A stretch of 64,000 bases of DNA from Amborella trichopoda (taxonomy: Eukaryota; Streptophyta; Magnoliopsida; Amborellales; Amborellaceae). The notes beneath the pieces were generated by a model. It was not told the origin of the DNA. It did not search any database and saw only the letters and a program-made list of their open reading frames with translations. A program made the translations under genes and the position numbers. Position 1 is the first letter of the stretch; each line of letters begins with the position of its first letter. Shown piece after piece: positions 57,850 to 64,000 of the stretch. The stretch spans positions 937,257 to 1,001,256 of the forward strand of contig NW_006496517.1 of the NCBI RefSeq assembly GCF_000471905.2, written 5' to 3'.

Positions 57850-60000
57850 GGATATTACTGGGATTTACGCTACCTCAGACTGTCCACATGTTCCATCCAA
57901 AAGGTGTATAAAAACCTAATGCTTGAGATAAGCTGCAACAGATCATTAGATAAAATTGCAATAAAAACATAAATACAAACTAGTTCACAATTTGGTTACT
58001 AGCCCATGGATGCAGTAGCTTCAAACATGGCACCTAAACCACCAAAAGAACGACAACCAGTGTATAAACTGCTGAGACATCCAACACACTTCAACATGAT
58101 TAAACCAAACCAAATAAGCCTCAACAAGCAGCCCATCAGCAGTCATATGAGATCATGCCTATTGGGCAAGTATAAACAATCAATACAAATCAGTAATTAG
58201 CCTCACCAACACAATTGCCCAGGTTACAAAAGAAAATATATAATTAATAAAGACCCACATTAGGCTAGTTAACAACAAAGATGGTAACTAAGGGTCCAAA
58301 TAGATCAAACCACACTGTCAGACACCAAACACCAAAGGGTCCAATGTGTGCTTCAAATTATGAGAGCAGATCAGCAACAACAATCAATGTAAACGGAGAT
58401 TACTTTACAATCAAGACATCGACCTTTACAAACAAAAAACAAAAATGATATGCATAAACCAGAGCTGATTTAGCCCCACAACGAACAAACAAACAAATTT
58501 GTGTCAAATCCAAATAGCAACAGTTCTCCAAGGGATGATGTGCCTATTATCGAATACCCAAAATAAATGGCAATTACGACCACTCATCTCCACATATCCA
58601 AATCACAAAAAACAAAAATTGAAAGAATAGTACTGAAATAGAAAGAGAATAGAAATAGATCAAAATAGGATAACCACACATGGAACTGCGATGAAGACTA
58701 GCCTCACTATCCATTTCAAACAACTTTAAGCATGGGCGAGATGATTCCATGCGATCACAACAGGAAGCAAAATAATACTTCTCTAAAAACACTAAATAAA
58801 GTCATAAGGATCCTTAAACCTACTAAACCACTAGAAGTAAATCCCCTAATAAAAAAGGCAACAACCACAAACTTGCAATGAGCTGCAAATTCAGGAGAAA
58901 CATATCCAGGTCACGAAGATGGCAATCAAAATAAAACCAGTTAGGATCCAAACTGACCCCTCCCTAAAGAAAAGAAAAGAAAAAAAAAAAAAAAAACGTT
59001 TCCACATTCAATCTTGAGATGAATAAGTAACCCACATAACAACTTGGATTTAGGAAAACAAAACCAAACAAACTGATAAAAAATGATCCATAGAATAAGC
59101 ATCAGGACCAACACCTTCCAGACAAAGAATTGTGTATCTACTAACATGCCAAAAGGTATTGAAAGAGAATTATTATTGCAAGCAGCCAACAAAGATAACA
59201 GGAATTGAGAGTTTAGTACTCAACAAAAACACCTCCAGAAATTAAGTAGAAAACAATAGAGTTAAATAGATCTGAACCAATTAGTCCGACATCTAGGACC
59301 ATATCTTCATGTTCCATTGAACAAATTCCACATGTACATGTGCGACTGAACATTTTGAGAAATAGAATGGGAACCCCATCTGACAAACACTAGCCGACAC
59401 CGTTCTTCAAATCTATGACGCATGTACAAATAACAATAATGGCCATCCATCTACAAAAGTCCAAATTTAAATACAAACAATAATGTAGAATGGAAACTGT
59501 AGTACAAGGTAGGTAGTAAGAAAATTGCTTAAAACATAGCCCCCCAATCTAAATGTGATGTTCTACTTGAATGTCTAGAGCCATTCTTCACAATTGCAAG
59601 TACCAAAGATGTATATCCAGATTATAACAAACTTAAAAACGTAAAACCATACAACTAAATTACATGGATAGAGTTCAGCAGGTCTCTCAATACCACTGGA
59701 AATAAATCCCTATAGCCACAGCTCAGATCTACAGATTCACACAAGTCCAGAACCAATCCAGTAAAAAAAAATAGTTCCCATACTTGTCAAAACACCCGGT
59801 AACGATCCAACAAAAATGTTACTGATAAACTATTGCAGCACAAGGCGCAGAAGAAATCCAGAAAACTCAAAGAATATCAAACAATACTATGTAAGAATCC
59901 ATTGTTCCTTCCAATAAGAGCATCATATGGAACCTATGGGCACAAACATTTTCATCAAGAATTGAGCCAATACTCGTGAAAAACAATACCAAACTCGTGA
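57850..60000 (-). repeat. Segmental duplication, copy A
   Basis: Collinear with copy B at 62070-63430. Matching landmarks: tcagactgtccacatgttc (57877) and tcatactgtccatatgttc (62098); cacactgtcagacaccaaa (58311 and 62251); gtaaatcccctaataaaa (58837) and gtaaatcccctaatacaa (62766); cacccggtaacgatccaac (59790) and cacctggtaacgatccaac (63243). The minus strand is T-rich and intron-like. No exon could be called securely, although the short segment around 59915-59935 is well kept in both copies. Confidence 0.85.
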
Positions 60001-62069
60001 ACTAACTTTTGTTGTAGGAGCACGGCAGTATCCAACAATTTTTCCTTCATGAAAACATCTATGAGGACTCTGTATAATTACGCAACCCAAAGAATACAGA
60101 TAGTGATCATTAGTGCACCTAATATATACCACCAAGTTTGAAAGAATTGAAATGTGAGATCAATATGGAGCAATTGTTTCCCCAGGTAATTGTTTTCTTA
60201 AAACACTACGACCATCTGTGACTCATGATTTGAAATAAGCAACCCAACATGTTGCCTGTCACTAGAAGCACTACACCCCTAGTATTTTAACTCACCAAAT
60301 TATCTGCACATGTAGAAGAGATAACCAATAATACTCCATCAAACATACCGATTAGAATATTAAAAGAAATAACGGCCAACCAATTTATGAGAAATAATTG
60401 TGAAACTCATCAATACCACTAGTGCTTCAACTCATTTAATCATCTGCACATGCAGATGAGATATCCAATGATAGAATTCAATAATATTCCATAAAACGTA
60501 CTGATTAGAATATTAAAAGAAATAACGGCCTGCCAATTTGCTTTGTTTCCCTAAAGATTTGGAAAAAGTTGTGAAACTCATCACTACCATCTCAAGATAG
60601 CTATCTTCTATCAGCATCAATTTGATTACAAATAACCCAAAGTAATAATCTTGTATCTTGAAATCTACAAAAAAAAAAGAAAGAATGTTGAATCGTGAAC
60701 AACATCGTGAGGCAAACTGAACAGAAGTAATCCCAACAAAAGCAATGCAATAGCTTAGGCATCAATGTCACAAAAGCCAACGTCATCTAGAAATAGAGTA
60801 CCATAATCAAACCTTATTCCTGGGGAATCAGGTCGCAATGATAGCACAATAACCAATCAACGGAAGAAAGCAGAGATAAATTTTGTTCTTGACCAAAAGA
60901 ACTTCTCATCAACAAATTCACAAAATAACATAATTAAAAGGAATGTCCTAAATCCTAAAACCACATACAATAAAGACAGGACAACAAAAATGGTCTCAAG
61001 TAATCTCTGAAACACAAAATAAAACCATCACTCCCTAAACCAAAATGATAACCTTAAAAGACTGAAAATTGTGAGATTCAATTGATACATAGCACCACAA
61101 GAACATATATTACAAAGCGTAGATTAAAATCCTTGAGGAGAGTCAAAGGGCAGGTTACAATGGTTGCAATGATAGCTCTCTAAACGATAACCAAGAAGAA
61201 ACAGAGAGCAATTTTCAATGCTTGAACGAGAGAATCCTCTTTACCAACTTCACAAAACAACATCACCTAGATGAGAGTAAGTGGGAAGCCCGAGTGCAAT
61301 AGCATTAGGAGTCAACGAAATCCACCAAAACTAGTAAACTGCAAGCAATCACCAAGAAACATACCAGAGAAGAATCGGAGTGAGACAACTGGATAATTGA
61401 TAGACCCAATTGAATCATAAAAGAAGGCCCTAATAGAAGGCAACAGGGCCTATCTTATTGATAGTTGATTACTTTACAAAGATTAGATTAGCTTAGACCT
61501 TTGAAGCCGCGTCTCAAGTACACTGAAATAGAACATAACCATCCATAATGATACCCTAAAACGATTAAATTAGTAAAGAGCACATAAGTACACGTAGAAG
61601 CATGCCAAAAATTGAAGCATAAAAAAGGAGCATTATAAATCTAAGTAAGACCAATAAATAATCATAATACCCAAGAAAAGCTCGTACTAGTGGTTTCTAT
61701 CTCAAGAATGATTCTTATGGTCACATTACCTGAGCCAAAAAATCTCATAGATTGTATAGTGAGATCCATGTCATGTTGGGTCAATGCAAGGCAAATCAGA
61801 TTTTGAGTTGGCATCCAATCCCACTTGGTCATAGAGGAAGAGAGCAAACTAGCTTGATGAACGAAAGAAACCTCAATAGAACAAGAAAAGGAGTAAGCCA
61901 AGCCAAAAAGAATGACCCTTCGAAAATAACGATCACCAATATACACAGTGATTTGATCTTCTGAGAAAAACTTGCTAGAAAACAATTGGGGGCTTCCGCA
62001 TTACACACACAATCACATGTGCCATAGCTTCCCTCACAAAAAGACCCCCAAATTAAAATCACAAAACCT
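60001..62069 (-). other. Non-coding stretch between the duplicate copies
   Basis: T-rich on the minus strand, intron-like. A local duplication is visible at 60290-60380 and 60420-60530 (catctgcacatg(t/c)aga.gagata; attagaatattaaaagaaat). A 107-codon minus-strand frame at 61662-61985 has no motif I recognise. It could be an unrecognised exon or chance. Confidence 0.45.
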
Positions 62070-63430
62070 TAAAAATAACAACTGGCATTCACGTCACCTC
62101 ATACTGTCCATATGTTCTGTGATGACCCTAAAGTTTTAGAACTGAAAAATGTGATGATGATGATGATACAAAAGAAAATATATAACTAACAAAGAAAATA
62201 TACACAATTGCCCATGATACAAAAGAAAATATAACTAACAAATACCCACACACCACACTGTCAGACACCAAAAACCAAAGGATCCAATGTGTGCATCTGA
62301 TTATGAGAGCATATCAGCAACAACAATCAATGTAAACTGAATATACTTCACAATCAACACAAAGACATTTACAAACAAACAACAAAAATGATATGAATAA
62401 ACCAGAGCTGATTCAGCCCCCATCCAACAAAAACCAATTTGTGTCAAATCCAAAGAGCAACAGTACTACAAGGGGCGATGTGCCTATTATCGAATACCCA
62501 AACTTATGACCACTCATCTCACAGATCCAAATCACAGCAAACAAAAATTCAAAGAATAGAATTGAAATAAGAAGAGAATAAAAATTGGCCAAAACAGGAT
62601 AACCACCCTTGGAAATGCGATGAAGACTAGCCTCCCGATCCATTTCGAACAACCACAGGCATGGGTGAGATAATTCCATGCCACCACAACAAGAAGCAAA
62701 ATAATACCTCTCTAAAAAAACTGAATAAAGTCATATGGATCTTTCAAACCACAAAACCACTAGAAGTAAATCCCCTAATACAAAAGGCAATAACCACAAA
62801 CATGCATGAGCTGCAAATTCAGAAGAAACATATCCATGTCACGACGATGGCACTCACAATAAAACCAGTTAGGATCCAAACTGATCAACATATACATAAA
62901 ATAACACCCCCGCCAGCACCCCCCCCGCCCCCCTCCCCCCTCCCCCTCCCCCCTCCCCCTCCCCCTCCCTCCCAATCTAAATGTGAGTGTTCCACATGAA
63001 CTCCCCCCCAATCTAAATGTGAGTGTTCCACATGAATGTCTAGAGCCATTCTGTACAACTACAGGTACCAAAGATGTATCTCCAGATTATAACAAACTTA
63101 AAAACTAAAAACCATACAACTAAATTGCATCAATAGTATTCAGCAGGACTCCCAATACCACTTGAAATACATCTCTATGGCCACAATGCAGATCTACAGA
63201 CTCGCACAATCCAGAACCAATAGTTTCCATACTTGTCAAAACACCTGGTAACGATCCAACAAAAATGTTAGCGATAAACTACTGCAACACAATGCACACA
63301 AGAAATCCAGAAAACTCAAGGAACATGAGAAATTACCATGTAAGAATCTATTGTTCCTTCGCATAAAAGCATCATATGGAACCTATGGGCACAAATTTTC
63401 ATCAAGAATTGAGCCAATACTCGTGAACCA
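62070..63430 (-). repeat. Segmental duplication, copy B
   Basis: Second copy of 57850-60000, about 4 kb away in the same orientation. It lacks the counterpart of 58970-59535, which is replaced by the C-rich tract at 62908-62970. Substitutions and small indels are scattered throughout, so the duplication is not recent. Confidence 0.85.
62908..63040. repeat. C-rich tract and 33-bp tandem duplication
   Basis: About 60 bases of cccccgcc, ccccctcccc and similar runs, giving many G-tracts of four or more on the minus strand. It is followed by two copies of cccaatctaaatgtgagtg (starting 62970 and 63006). Confidence 0.95.
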
Positions 63431-63639
63431 AACAAAAATTTTTTTGATGAGGGTTACCCTAAACAAAACTGTGAAAGGACTATGTGCTAAAGCACGATGT
63501 ATATATGTAAAACTTGCAAGATCACTTACAATGTCAATTACAAAAATAAATAAAAACCCATTATCAATTGCTACCTTTTCAAATAGAACTCTTTATTCGA
63601 AAATAAAAACTAGACTTATTGCTTTATCGGAAGAGAAGA
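63431..63639. other. Short AT-rich stretch
   Basis: AT-rich sequence between the segmental duplication and the recognisable LTR edge; no gene supported. The left LTR border may lie here, near 63438. Confidence 0.4.
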
Positions 63640-64000
63640 ATAAATCACAATAAAGATTTAAAGAAGTAAAATTACCAGAGATTATCTCAACTGGATTTAG
63701 TACACCCCACACCGAGTATCCTCTTTCCGATGGTGCTCAGAATTTATGATCGGTCTCTTGACTCTCCTACTATAACAAAAACTCTATCATTAGCAAATGG
63801 ATCTCAATCTAGAACCAACCACCTAAAGTGCCAATGCCTTACTCAAGGCCTCCCGGCTTGATCTTTGGAGAGATAAAAGATAGAAATAAAAGAGAGAAGG
63901 AGAGATCTACTAGTTAGGGGATCCTCTCCTTTTCTACACACAATCAAAACCACCAACCCTAGCCTTGGGCATGCCACCTAGAACTCGCAAGAGATGGAGC
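63640..64000 (-). mobile_element. Edge of a copia-type LTR
   Basis: The stretch attaccagagattatctcaactgg, then acaccccacaccgagta, then ctcccggcttgatctttggagag, resembles 47500-47540 of the copia LTR in order. The following part is rich in agagagaagg and ends at the window border in ggcatgccacctag, like the LTR ggcgtgcc..ctctag segment. Only part of the LTR is present. Confidence 0.55.

Noticed and set aside
57646..57972. 108-codon plus-strand frame with an Arg/Ser-rich start
   Set aside because: Crosses the border between the GC-rich patch and the segmental duplication; likely chance.
62775..63071. Glycine/arginine-rich frame on the minus strand
   Set aside because: Artefact of the C-rich tract.

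Overview
The window is nuclear DNA of a flowering plant. It holds one intron-containing plant gene for an NST1-like membrane protein, embedded in AT-rich sequence full of plant transposons: Ty1/copia, Ty3/gypsy-like, RTE and L1 LINEs, hAT transposons and their non-autonomous derivatives. There are no bacterial-type operons, rRNA, tRNA or CRISPR arrays. A woody or large-genome angiosperm would fit the transposon load, but the sequence alone does not identify the species. Two assembly gaps (N runs at 25521-25588 and 44173-44192) lie in or beside TA microsatellites.

Layout. 1-7270: intergenic, with a 3.04 kb solo LTR (776-3819, 5 bp target duplication) that carries a 20-bp minisatellite. 7278-10862: promoter, 5' leader and two coding exons of the NST1-like gene; a strong splice donor coincides with its apparent stop, so more exons may lie downstream. 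11243-18137: a Mutator-like MITE, local tandem duplications, an old copia-like LTR and an hAT-type MITE. 18691-24115: two related non-autonomous gypsy-like elements in opposite orientation, forming a multi-kilobase inverted arrangement. 25600-29172: a structurally complete but heavily mutated hAT transposon. 30050-36000: RTE, copia and L1 fragments. 36000-38600: quiet, intron-like sequence with a weak candidate exon. 38600-47110: hAT-type MITEs, an RTE LINE with a nested MITE, and a 2.1 kb hAT-like element. 47263-55261: a full-length, decayed Ty1/copia element with both LTRs, primer-binding site and polypurine tract. 55290-57600: a MITE end and a pyrimidine-rich LTR-like region with two minisatellites. 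57840-63430: a diverged segmental duplication of unique-looking sequence that is T-rich on the minus strand. 63640-64000: the edge of another copia-like LTR.

The NST1-like gene is the only protein-coding gene that looks intact. All recognised transposon ORFs carry stops or frameshifts. The most useful observations are structural: several hAT-type elements with related termini and 8-bp target duplications; a transposase whose nonsense codons fit cytosine-deamination decay; the inverted gypsy-like pair; and the 4 kb-spaced segmental duplication in which one copy has exchanged about 0.5 kb for a C-rich, G-quadruplex-prone tract. I found no sequence that clearly represents an undescribed functional system.
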